Both the position numbers and the translations under genes were made by a program. From Cytauxzoon felis (lineage: Eukaryota > Apicomplexa > Aconoidasida > Piroplasmida > Theileriidae), in the NCBI GenBank assembly GCA_020283715.1, contig JAIQCW010000241.1:1-64000 (forward strand): 64,000 nucleotides of DNA, given 5' to 3'. Numbering within the stretch: position 1 is the first letter of the stretch; every line of letters starts with the position of its first letter. The notes below the pieces were generated by a model. It did no database searches. It was not told where the DNA came from and saw nothing but the letters and a program-made list of their open reading frames with translations. Shown in pieces: positions 47,801-58,862 of the stretch.

Positions 47801-49060
47801 ATTGATATAATTATTATTTATCTATTTAATAATATTAATAGATTAATTGATTTATTATTATTATTATTTATAACTATACTAATCATCATTTATAATATAC
47901 TTTTATTTAATTATTATTATTTTAATAAAAATATTACAAATATTAATCTATTATTATATTTATATAAAATCATCTGGTTATTTAATATTATTATTATCTT
48001 CTCTATTACTATTTTAAAAATTATTAAATTTCATCTATATATCATACTCAATATCATATATAAATTACCTATATTATATATTAGCCTTATTACAATCACT
48101 ATATTCAATCTCTACTTTAAAAAATATGATCTGAAAATACTCAATATCATCACACTATATAATGTCTGGACACTATGGCCAAAATATAATAATAATAATA
48201 TACATAAATTCAAAGAAGATGATCTAATACAAGATAATAATCAATATACAAACTTCTATATCACCAATGTATATAATCAACAACTCAATATCATCAAACA
48301 AAATACCAAAATTAATGTAGCTAAATATACACTCGAGCTATACCAAAGAATCAAAAATTATAACCTCAATTTTAATGGTATGTTGAATAATGTATGATGT
48401 ATATTTCACCTGAAGTCCAATCCACCTTTCCTTCGTCTTGCAGACAGCTCTTCTATTTAGTTATCCCTCCGCTTCCCTGAGATCAGCTGCGGGTAGTCCA
48501 CTTGAGGTTACAGTACTACTATCCTTTCCACTCGCCGTGGTGGCTTTCTTATTTACTTCCCCCTCCGCTTCCCTGAGATCAGCTGCGGGTAGTCCACTTG
48601 AGGTTACAGTACTACTATCCTTAGCACCATCTTCCATCATTCCCATGATGGATGATCCATCACCACCTTCCTACCGCCACGATCTCCGGGAGTGGCTATA
48701 CTCTTTAGAGATAGGTAAATAGAGAAGCTGACGGCAGGACTAACCTCAGGTGGAAGTTTATGTATGAATTCATTCAAGAGTATAATAGGAGCGAGTAAAT
48801 TGAGGTATATGGAGTCATTGAATGAGTCATTGGCGACGGAGATGAATGAGAAGTTACAGGAGAGTCGTTGTTTGGAGTTGAAGAGTAGTATATTATTGAA
48901 GGAGTGTGAGATTAATGAGTCGACTACGGGTCGTAATTTAGAGGAGTATATATCGATATTAGAAGAGACATTGAATAATAAACGTGATGAATTAGAGACT
49001 GTATTTACAAATTTCAAGGAGAATTTTAAAGATGATGAGGAGGAGGAGGAGGAAGAATAG
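44895..49060 (+). CDS. Large polytopic membrane protein, apparently frame-broken
   Basis: Not recognised. The first open stretch (44895-45590) has an acidic N-terminus, one membrane segment (FVFTLIILSIIILLLILSIF) and a soluble region. It then changes frame in A-runs at about 45564-45586 and continues to 46182, changes again near T-runs at about 46157-46165 and near 46300, and reaches 46667. After two elements the frame resumes at about 47070-48378 with many Ile/Asn-rich membrane segments. An intron (48379-48749), filled by another element, leads to a coiled-coil, acidic tail ending in poly-Glu at 49060; the join is phase 1 both sides. Frame changes at homopolymers may be assembly errors or decay. 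It is extremely AT-rich in the middle of each inter-element interval. Treating it as one gene is an inference. Confidence 0.45.
46668..46818. repeat. Palindromic element copy 10a
   Basis: CCACCCGAGGTTAC, CCACCTGGGGTCCAATCC, GTCTTGCAGACAGC, ACCTATCCCTAAAGGGTAG (CCCT/AGGG stem), GCCACTCCCAGAGATCGTGGC, CTCGAGTGGA. Left flank strongly C-rich (46321-46620: 20 G, 54 C). Confidence 0.9.
46928..47070. repeat. Palindromic element copy 10b
   Basis: ACCTCAAGTGGACTACCCGT, AGCTGATCTACGGGAAGCG, AGAGCTGACGGCAGGATGAA, GGACCTCGAGTGGAGAGC, ACGGCAGG, AACCTCAGGTGGAA. Right flank strongly G-rich (47101-47340: 41 G, 7 C). One frame reads GLPVADLREAKG. Confidence 0.9.
48405..48755. repeat. Palindromic element cluster copy 11
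   Basis: Two near-identical tandem sub-copies (CTCCGCTTCCCTGAGATCAG, CTGCGGGTAGTCCACTTGAG, GTTACAGTACTACTATCC) with CCACTCGCCGTGG between. The same 44-nt block with stem TCCATCAT/ATGATGGA as in copy 6 follows (48633-48640 with 48645-48652), then CCACGATCTCCGGGAGTGG and ACCTCAGGTGGAAG. The terminal CTCAG|GTGG appears to serve as the 3' splice site of intron 48379-48749. Confidence 0.9.
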
Positions 49061-49150
49061 TGTATTTTATTAAAAGTATATATTTAGTGTGTAGATATCG
49101 TAGGGTATATATATGTAAGTATGTAAAATAATGTATAATATAAATTTATA

Positions 49151-51533
49151 ATGTCAAAATCATGTATAATATTAAATATAATTGTATTTATATATGGTTA
49201 TAGTATACCTAATAGAAATCTTACTACGTATATTGGTACTAGTAAAAAATATAATTTAATTGATCATAAACCTATAAATTTACCGGATATATCACAATAT
49301 CTTTTAAAAAATATAATAATTAATACAAATATTAATCCATTAAATGATTATCAATCAACATTATTCGATGAATTGTCTATTAATAATGATGCATTAATTC
49401 ATACACAAACTTCCACAGGGAAAACATTTTCAATATTATTATATGCAGTATTAAGATATTATTATAATATACCAAAAGAATCATTAGATTCTAAACATGT
49501 TAATGATCTTTTAAATAATATAAGAAATTTAGACATAAAATCATTCCATGATCAAAAAATTAATAATAATCATAATAAAAGAACACTAATTATCTGTCCA
49601 ACTAAAGAACTTGCAGTACAATCACATCAACAGGTAAATTAATTTAATTTTACAATATATAATAATCATTATATCGTCAATACTAAATTAAATATTTAAT
49701 TATCATAAAGTTATCATTTATAATACAGATTGTTAAATTCACTAATAATGTAAATGTAGCTCAATTAATCATCGATGATTACGATTTATGCCCTAATATG
49801 TATGCTGATCATATGTTAATGACCTATCCACCCAAAGTCCAATCATCTCTTTTCATCCTGCAGTCAGCTCTCCACTTGAGGTTACAACCACCGTTCCACT
49901 CGCCGTGGAGGCTTCTTCCAATTACCTATCTCTAAAGAGTAAAGCCACTCCCAGAGATCGTGGCTGAAGTATAGTCATTGGACCTCGAGTGGAGAACCCG
50001 TAGCTGATCTCAGGGAAGCGGAGGGGGTGGTAATTAAAAGAGCTGACGGCAGGAATGTAACCTCAAGTGGAACGGCGAGTAGAAGGAGATTTGATTGGAC
50101 ACAATTACTAAGTTCAATCCTTCATTAATTTTATAGTGCTAATGATGTATTGTTTATAGTTGGTTCTAGTAACCAGATTCAATCGTATTTTATGGTATGT
50201 ATAATATTATTATTATTTATTACATCGATAGTATAAGGATCAAAAGCATGTTAGAGGTATACTTCAGAGTATAGAATTAGTTGTATTGGATGAGATTGAT
50301 CGTTTATTTAAAGTACCAAGTAAGACAGTTATTTTAATCTTTAAATTCCATTAGATCAACATGCTTCAACGCGTAGAAAGATCCTTTATAATGAAAAACC
50401 GGGTTCAGCTTATAATATTTGTCAAGTTGGTCTATTATAACTGTAGATATAAAATATTTAGACTTTATTAGCTACTAGCCCTAAAAAATTACAATTAGTT
50501 GGAGCATCTGCTTCAATAACAAGACAACATATTAGAAAATTTAATCAATTAATAAGACTTTATCGCAGTAATAATTATAATAGGGTTGCAATTATCAGGT
50601 TAGATTATATAATTTATTCTCAATGTGTATCTTACTATTGGATTTTTTTTATATATTAAAATCATTAGGAATAAAGATACATCGACGGAAACAATGCGTT
50701 ATGTAAGCATTCCATCATGTATTGAACATTACAGTAAAGAGTCACAGACTGATGGACTTGGTATGAAAAATTTTTTCCATTCATTCAATTTATGTGCATC
50801 TGTTATAGAATCTAAAGTTAAAACTTTAATAGAAATTTATAATAAAAATGAATCGACTATAATTTTTGTAAGCTCTAATCATTCAATTTTATCCTTTAAA
50901 AGATATTTGAAATTAAATGATATTGATGTAAGTGTTGATTAAATTCATTACTTTATATAAACCCAATAGTGTAAAATACTCCATCATGAATTTGGTATAT
51001 GTGACAACATATCAAAGAGGTTCGATGAAACATCGGATAAGTATACATATAAGAGGAGACCATCAATGACATTAAATACATACGATAAGATTGTTAATGA
51101 ATCTAGTATGTTTAATTGAAGTCATTGATGAGATTATTAAATTAGATTCATTACTTGTAGCATCGACAGATTCCGCTAGAGGATTACATTTACCAAAGGT
51201 GAGTAATGTTTCATACCCAAGTAATGGATCGTAAATTTTTTTTGATGGGTTTAATTTCATATAGTAAAATCGTTCAATAATAATTCTACAGCTGGATACT
51301 GTATATATAATAGGAAGACCTAGGAATATAAATGAATATATCCATATATCTGGTATTAGAAACTATAAATTATCAATTAAACAATTTGAATAGGCCGTGT
51401 TGGTAGAGGCATGAAGAATGGAAAGTGTATTACTATAGACTCTAGTGATAATCTCAACGTATTGTCATCATGGCAGAAACAATTGAATATTAACATTATA
51501 CCAATGGAATGTAGTATTAAAAGTGAAGTTTAA
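49151..51533 (+). CDS. DEAD-box RNA helicase with N-terminal leader
   Basis: Many-exon gene on the plus strand. A hydrophobic N-terminus (CIILNIIVFIYGYSIPN) suggests a signal peptide, hence apicoplast or other organellar targeting. Helicase motifs in order: TQTSTGKT (I, about 49410), PTKELAVQ (Ia, 49600), DEID (II, about 50291), GASAS (III, about 50500), IIFVSSN (IV, 50860), SARGLHLP (V, 51168) and HISG with RVGRG (VI, about 51350-51410). Motif II is DEID rather than DEAD. Intron 49800-50136 contains element copy 12; its GTATGC donor and TTATAG acceptor join CPN to ANDVLFIVGSSNQI in phase. It would unwind organellar RNA. Other introns are about 30-90 nt and were only partly resolved. Confidence 0.8.
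49828..50098. repeat. Palindromic element copy 12, in helicase intron
   Basis: CCACCCAAAGTCCAATC, TCCTGCAGTCAGCTC, CCACTTGAGGTTAC, CCACTCGCCGTGGAGG, CTCTAAAGAGTAAAGCC, CCACTCCCAGAGATCGTGG, GGACCTCGAGTGGAG, CCCGTAGCTGATCTCAGGG, GCTGACGGCAGG, ACCTCAAGTGGA. Confidence 0.9.
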
Positions 51534-51584
51534 TCTTGTAATAATTAGCGTGTATAATTATATAATATAATTTTTATACCAGTT

Positions 51585-51820
51585 CACCTGAGGTTACAAC
51601 CTTATCTTCCACTTGAGGTCCAATCCTGCCGTCAGCTTCTTTATTTACCTATCTCTAAAGAGTAAAGCCACTCCCAGAGATCGTAGCCGAAGTGATGATG
51701 AGGATGATGTAACCTCAAGTGGAACCCGTAGCTGATCTCAGGGAAGCGGAGGGGGAAGTAAATAGAGAAGCTGACGGCAGGACGACCTAAGGTTGAATGG
51801 CGAGTGGAAGATAAGGTAAT
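51585..51820. repeat. Palindromic element copy 13 (flanks FAINT unit A)
   Basis: CACCTGAGGTTAC, CCACTTGAGGTCC, TCCTGCCGTCAGC, CTCTAAAGAGTAAAGCC, CCACTCCCAGAGATCGTAGC, ACCTCAAGTGGAACCC, GTAGCTGATCTCAGGGAAGC, AGAAGCTGACGGCAGGACGA. Intergenic, between the convergent helicase and FAINT-like gene A. Confidence 0.9.
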
Positions 51821-51851
51821 GGTAATCTGCGATAGAGTTTTGCGTCATCCT

Positions 51852-54800
51852 TCATAACCCTGGTATCAGTTCTGGATAATTTGAATGATCTATTCTTGGA
51901 ACTTGTTGTACATGTGGTGGATTTGTAAGTAGTAGAGGGCTCCAAGGTGAATAGACATTATGTGTAAAAGGTTGAGAATTATCTTCGGCAAGTGAAAGTG
52001 TATTAAAATATCCATCACAAAATAAAGTTATTAATAGACGTAATAATAACATTAATAAAATATTAAATTGGCTCAGGGAACCTATAAATCCACCAACACT
52101 CTGTTGAGCTCCGCCACCAAATGCAGTAGATACCATTAATTTCAGACTAGTGTTGATTGTGATGCTAAAAAATCCAAGTGCATATGGATTGCCTTTAATG
52201 TAACTACAAATCCAATTGTTCGGATAGCGAAATATAAAAGTTAAAGTAAAGATGCAGATTAAATAAGGAATACAAGCAATTAGCCATATATAATTATAGA
52301 ACCATCTACCCTCGTCCCATTTACCGCTTGGACCATGATCTCCTTGAATGTTATCTAGAATGACCAATACAAAATTGGGTATTAAAGATAATATCATAAT
52401 ACTTAAATCCATAATCTCATCTCTTTCAGTATCAATTAATGAATGTGGGGTAATAATGGGGTGAAATGCATAAGCGGTTGCTAAGGAAAGGGAAAGCATT
52501 AATATGGGGGACCAGTGATAGTAATTATCAGAATAGATTAATTCTTTAAAAGTTCCCTGTCTTTCCAATTTGCCCTTGAATAATTTTTCAATGCTTGATG
52601 CAAGGTTGATTTGACTATTATTTGGATTTCCTATAATCTGATCAGTTTTTTTCCATGTAAGACCTCTATGATACCATGTATCACTATTATCCTTATAAAC
52701 GTATATTAATAATGGCATATTGATATCAGGTTGACTATCCCTCTCCTGATAATATACCCATAATTTATTGCTGTTATCAATATTTACACCTGAGGTAGGT
52801 AAACCCTTAAGTTCTATACCGTTGTGATTAAATTTAACTGTACCTGTTACACTACCTTCATGAGTAAATGCGACATATCCTTGAGGTACTTTATTAGAAT
52901 TCGTGCTGTCCTTCACAGTCACAGAAATGGTTGTACCAGTTGCAGATGATTTGTAATTACCATTGTCAAGTGTATTAGTAAATTCAAGTCTAATTTCATG
53001 AATATCTTTGAGTGTATCAAGTGTAGTTTGAAGCTTATTAGCAGCACTTGCAGAATCTGGATTCACACCTTGAAGATCAGCGTCTTCGTCCCATGTCTGT
53101 CCTCTCGTATAATACTTACGCACAGAAGGCGATATTTTAACACATACAATCAGAGGGAATTGATGATCCGTATCACTAGTACTATAATATACATAAACTG
53201 CCATAACATTATTAGTTTCTTGTATTCCGTTCAAATAATAATCACCATTTATAACCGAGCATAATGTGAATTGAGCACCATTTTCAATCTTATGTTCATA
53301 TATATGGTAACCAACTAATACTTTAGATGCAGTTCCTTTATTAACAGTAATTTGATCACCCATAACACTTGCTTTGTATCCAGTCTCAGCATCAGTCTTT
53401 CCAATATCAATTTCATATTTATCTTTGAGACCCTCAAGTGCATTTTCAAGTGGACCTCTAGCTTCACCAGCATTCGCGGTATCTGGATCTATTTCATTAA
53501 GTTCCGTACCAGCGTCACTCCATGTCTGCCCTCTAATGTAATATTTACGAACAGTATTTGATATCTTAATACAAACAATTAGAGGAAATTGATGCCTAGG
53601 ATCTCCAGTTGAATAATATACATAAACGGATTGAACATGTTGACCATACTCTCCTATACCATTCAAATAATAATCACCATACATTAATGAACCTAATTTG
53701 AATTGGGTAGTACTATTCTCCTTAGGTTTATGTTCATATCTAAAATAACCTTGTGGTATTCCATCTGTTGTATTATCCTTCCTTTCAACAACAAAAGCTT
53801 TATCATTACCCCCATTATTATTACTCCTTATATATTTAATAGCTTTCCCATTACCAGTATCCTTAGGTATATAATCTAGTTTTAAAACGTAATTTAATTG
53901 TGAAATAAACTTTCTTTCAGTATAACCTGTATCTGTACCTGGAGGAGTATTAAGTGCTTGTTTAATTGCAGTGAGATTAGTTGCAAGGTCAGAAATGTTT
54001 TTTGGATTTTTACTATTAAATGTGTTGGTATCTTGTTTCCATGTATATCGGTAAAAAAAAGCTTCGTTCTTAGGTTTAAACCATGTGTTGCTATTAGTAC
54101 CGTCCTTAGATAAACATATTAATAGTGGTCTTTCATTATTTCGATCATCTTCTGAAAAATATACGAAAACACCTCCATTAGGTTGAAATTCAATTTGTTC
54201 AAAATCAGCATTGTTAATACCATTCGTCACTTGACCATGTATGGTTATGCGGTTTATCTTTTGATTTTGAGGAATATTATGTTTAAAACATTTGTAAGCA
54301 GAATAACCACTACTATCTATCACAGGTGTAACATTAATTGTATCGTTTTTAAGAGTAGCAGTGTATCTATTAACAGTATCACTCCATTCAAGTTTGATCT
54401 CATATCCTTCAATTAGTTGGTATAAGTGACTTTGAATATGAAAAGAAAAACCATAATCCTCAGGACCTAAAGATATGACAGATATAATTTTCGCCCATTT
54501 ATTCATTCTCTTATAGTAAGTGTATATAGGTGTCTTAATGCACACTATTAATGGGAATTCATGCTTAGTATCCTTTGTTTCATAATATACATAAACTGAT
54601 TGAACTTCTATGCCGTAATAAAGCCCATTCAGTATAATATCACCATGTTTAATACAAGTTAAATTAAATGAGGTGACATTTGTATCCTTAGGCTTGTGAT
54701 CATATCTGATATAGTCTCTTGGTACCTTTTTATCATCACCAAGTGTGGTAGTAACAGTAATTAAACCTTCAGCACCTGCTTTATAATCTTTATTATTTCT

Positions 54801-56871
54801 TCCAGTATCTGGGACCTCCTTAATATTAATTTCATATGTATCTTTGAGTTTGTGAGATTTATCTAAATTCTCCAGCTCCTTTTCAAGTTTACTATTTGAC
54901 ATACCTTCAGCATCTGGATTTATTTTGTTAAGGCCTTCATCATTGCCATTCCATTTGTTCCCTCTCTTATAATATTTCCTTGTCTGATCGTTTCCTGTAT
55001 CAGCACAAACTATTAATGGGAACTCATGGTCACGATCAGTTTTCTTATAATATACATAAACTGAAGTGACTTGTTGACCATATTGTTTTATTCCATTCAA
55101 TGGAATATCGTTATGTTTAACAAGACCCAAGTTGAATATAGTAGTACTTGTATTCCAAGGTTTATGTTCATATCTAGTATAACCATTTGGTACTTTGTCA
55201 TCTTGTGTTTTTTCAACCTTAATTTTTTTGACCAAAAGCATTTGCATTGTACTTATCACCCGTAATATTGAGATTAACTTCATACATAACTTTGAGTGCA
55301 TCAAGTTTACCTTGAAGTGTTTTAAGACCCCCTGCATCTGTTGTATCTGGATCTACACTGGAAAGACTTTGTTCTTCCTTCCATTCATTCCCTCTCTTAT
55401 AATATTTCCTTGTATCACTTCCCGTATCAACACAAACTATCAATGGGAATTCATGATTAGGATCACCCGTGCTATGATAATATACATAAACTGCTGTAAC
55501 ACTAGTTGGAGGAGTAGGGATTAATGTCAATTGAACTCCATTATGTTTAACGAGTCCTAATTTGAATTGGGCATCACCATCAATTGAATGCTTATATCTA
55601 ACATAATTTAATGGAACGTTGTTATTAGAAGTATTATTGCCTCTAATATTAGTAACCTTAATTATTTTACCGCCAGCACCAGCATTGTACGTGCCATCTT
55701 TGCCAATAGTTTTTTTAATATTAATTTCATATTTATCCTTGAGGCCATCAAGTTTACCTTTAATATCTTTAAGTTTATTGGAAGGACTTTCTGGATTTAC
55801 ACCATTAATAGTATCATCTTTGTTCCACGTCTGTTCCCTTTTATAGTATTTGAAGTCACTGCGTATAGTTTTAAGGCATATAATTAATGGAGGCTGATCA
55901 TTATGATCTGCGTTGTCACGGTAATATGCATAAACTGATGTATAATTTTCAGATTGTTCAGTCCATAATGGATCAACTTTGTTATTATATTTAACAAAAG
56001 CTGATGAGAATGGTTGATTATTAAAAGATCTATGTTCATATCTAACGTAACCTGATGGAACAATATTATCATCGGCATCCTGTTTGATAACTGTGAATTC
56101 TTTATCACCAGTTCTATAATGAGCTCCATTATTAGGACCATCCTGAATGGGTGTTAAACTTAAATCAATCTCAATATCCCCTCGCCAAGTCAAACGGGGT
56201 GTATGTCCAGCTAAACTATAATTTCCTTTACTCTCATTATTCATTTCATTCAATTGATCTACAGTCCATAATGTGCATGTAAGAAGGATGGAGAATATGA
56301 CGAAGGAATATTGCACGATGACTAAATTATAATCATAATTGTCCCAGTTATACTTATGATAAAAGTGTTTATAGATTTTTTGTAAAAAAAAGGTAACAAA
56401 TGAGAATATAGATATACCGAATGCATACATTATCGAGTTGGAATTGACAGCAAAGGCGAAACATGATGAGAAACCATTGGCAAATGTAATTGAAACAACG
56501 GACCAATAAAATAATTCAAAATTCCCATACTCCTCACCACTAATAAACATAAAGTATGATATAACAGTGGCAAGAAACATTATCCATATTGCGATACAGG
56601 AGATTATCCTTTTAAAGTTCATTTTTTTTCCACCATCATTATTACCAAATGCTGCATCACTGACCCATCCCACTACGTTTGCTAGAAATGTGGATGTTAA
56701 GCTTGATAATTCCATAGGATTGTGTATCTTGTAGATGAATAATGGTACAGTGCATTGTGGAAAATGAAATCTCTTAACAACATGATTTGCACATAGTACT
56801 ACTATATGATAAGGAACCAATGTAACAAATCCATTTAAGAACATACAAATTGCACCCAATACAGTACCCAT
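51852..56871 (-). CDS. FAINT/DUF529-like repeat membrane protein A, frame-broken
   Basis: Minus strand. The N-terminal segment (from 56871, about 210 residues) has several membrane helices. Then eight repeats of about 130 residues follow, each with a V-P-x-G-Y-x-R-Y-E-H-K-like start, a VYVYYxxxDxxHEFPLIVC core and a YYKRGxxW end. The C-terminal about 220 residues are again polytopic (IYSDNYYHWSPILMLSLSLA, STAFGGGAQQSVGGFIGSL). The reading frame changes in the third repeat at a run of seven T at 55223-55229, leaving open parts 55219-56871 and 51852-55337. Repeats resemble the FAINT domain frequent in Theileria secreted proteins; that is judged by pattern only. Paralogue of the gene at 58863-61604, which has three repeats and no break. 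Likely a surface or host-facing family. Confidence 0.7.
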
Positions 56872-56939
56872 GATAAAACATCATATGAGTACATCCTACT
56901 CCAAGTTCCCATTACTTCCATCATTGTGGTCAATTCTAA

Positions 56940-58205
56940 TTACTAGTAGCGTTAATCAGAAGTTATACCCCCATAATTTATATGATCTAATAATATTTAT
57001 TTCAAACATTATCGATCATCTATTAATGCTCAAGTGGTGTTACCATTATCATCCACCATTCTCACAATAAGTTAATTCATGACTGAAAGTGTGCGTAACT
57101 ACGAATCTAGATAAATTTCAAGTCTCAATGGCTCATCGCTTGTTCTAGACAAACCGATCCATAATTACATAGTGAGTGAACTGTTGGATACACATTTCAC
57201 TAAACGAACACTAAACCGACAATCACAATTGAAAGCAAAATATGGTACAGTAAATAAATAATATAAGACATAAACCTATAATTATAATCACCACATTTAA
57301 TACACATATGTTATGTCATAGACATACAGTAAAAAACATTTTTTAACTGTGATTAATATATATTAGCTCCACATAATAACATGTTGATGTTTAGAATAGA
57401 TTACAATTTGGGAGATGAAAATCGTAAAGTGTAATTTATGAGACTCTCCAATGAAATGAGGAGTTCCTATAATTCTCCCCATAATCTAAAAATTATACAT
57501 GATGTTATCATTGATATATTAATCAACTGTAATATATATATCATACAACTCCCTTTTAGACCAATGATCTATAAATGCTGCATGATTTATATATTGTAAT
57601 TAAATCATTACAATGTAGTACAGAAATCATTCATCCCATATGATTGCAGACTTAATACTCAAATTGTTATACAGTAAGCATATTGGACTTTAAAACCTCA
57701 ATATACATTAAGCACGTCTAATTACTATATGACAAGATGTAAAATGCTAATATGGTGTAAAATGTATATCATTTTAACATCATGTATCAAACACAATTAT
57801 TGATTGAAATTTCGATTTGATCCTTCATTTAAATCATCATCCTCTATACATTTGAAGTTACAACTAATATGAGGGTAGAGATAAATCCTTATAATACATA
57901 TACCAGAAGAAGAGAGATTGATTCATACTATTAGAGAGTAATATCCTAACGATACATGCTCGATATAAAAATTAACCATTAGGTAATAGTAAAATGTTAT
58001 TCCTCATTACATTTGATGATAATAGACCGAATGATTTATTATATGTGTATTTATCCTTCATTATATTCAAGTGGTTATAAGTAGATACATAAATGTATAG
58101 AAACTTCATTTTTCAATTAAATATATGAAATTTCAAATAATAAATTTATAAAATTACTTGAAATGAATGACAGTTTAATTTATAAAATTTTTATTACCTT
58201 AAATT
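56940..58205. repeat. Duplicated 5' flank of FAINT-like gene A
   Basis: Non-coding. Aligns by eye with 61670-62930, upstream of gene B. Shared blocks include TGAGGAGTTC-CATAATTCTCC (57459 and 62199), a long block at about 57990-58065 matching 62715-62790, and another at about 58093-58160 matching 62815-62890. This marks a segmental duplication that included gene and promoter. Confidence 0.85.
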
Positions 58206-58424
58206 AATTTGAATTTAAACTAATTTAATTTACACCCTCGTTGTAACACATTATAAGTACATCTCACACAAACAGACATGTCAATCCAACAAACATTTGT
58301 AAAATTACTTATTTATACGAAATTAATTATTTATACATTATAATTTATATATAATTAACTAAATGAATTGAATTGACTAAATATAGTGATAGTAGACATC
58401 ATCTACCATTAGTCGTCTTACAAG

Positions 58425-58662
58425 GAGCTCACCTCCACCTGAGATCCAATCCACCTCTCCTTCCACTCTCCGTGGAGGCCTCTTCCAATTACCTATCTCT
58501 AAAGAGTATAACCACTCCCAGAAATCGTGGCGGAAGTATAGTCATTGGACCTCAGGTGGAGAACCCGCAGCTGATCTCAGGGAAGCGGAGGGGGAGGTAA
58601 ATAGAAGAGCTGACGGCAGTATGAAGAGAGGCGGAGTTGGAAGGACAGTTGGATTGGATTTC
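58425..58662. repeat. Palindromic element copy 14 (between FAINT units)
   Basis: CCACCTGAGATCCAATCC, CCACTCTCCGTGGAGG, CTCTAAAGAGTATAACC, CCACTCCCAGAAATCGTGG, GGACCTCAGGTGGAG, CCCGCAGCTGATCTCAGGG, AGAGCTGACGGCAG. Sits exactly between the two duplicated units. Confidence 0.9.
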
Positions 58663-58862
58663 ATGTATTACACAAGACCTACGTTTGAAGAATGCAGTAT
58701 AACTGACAAATATTATAAACACATTACAGAATTATATGTGACGCTATTTTTTAGCAAGACTTTTAGTTTTATTTATGTTACATTTTATTATTTTTTTCAT
58801 ACCCTCGTTCAATTATTTAAGAAATCTAATCATTACTCTCAACTTTACTTCCATCACCTATA

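Noticed and set aside
44895..48378. CLPTM1-like or other named transporter identity for the polytopic protein
   Set aside because: Helix order and motifs did not fit convincingly; composition is too biased for a call by eye.
48461..49017. Minus-strand ORFs with repeated GLPAADLREAEGE
   Set aside because: They arise from the element's stop-poor frame in reverse orientation; no start, splice or coding context supports a gene.
52998..55524. Plus-strand frames rich in I, F and S opposite the FAINT-like gene
   Set aside because: They are shadows of the repeat-coding minus strand.
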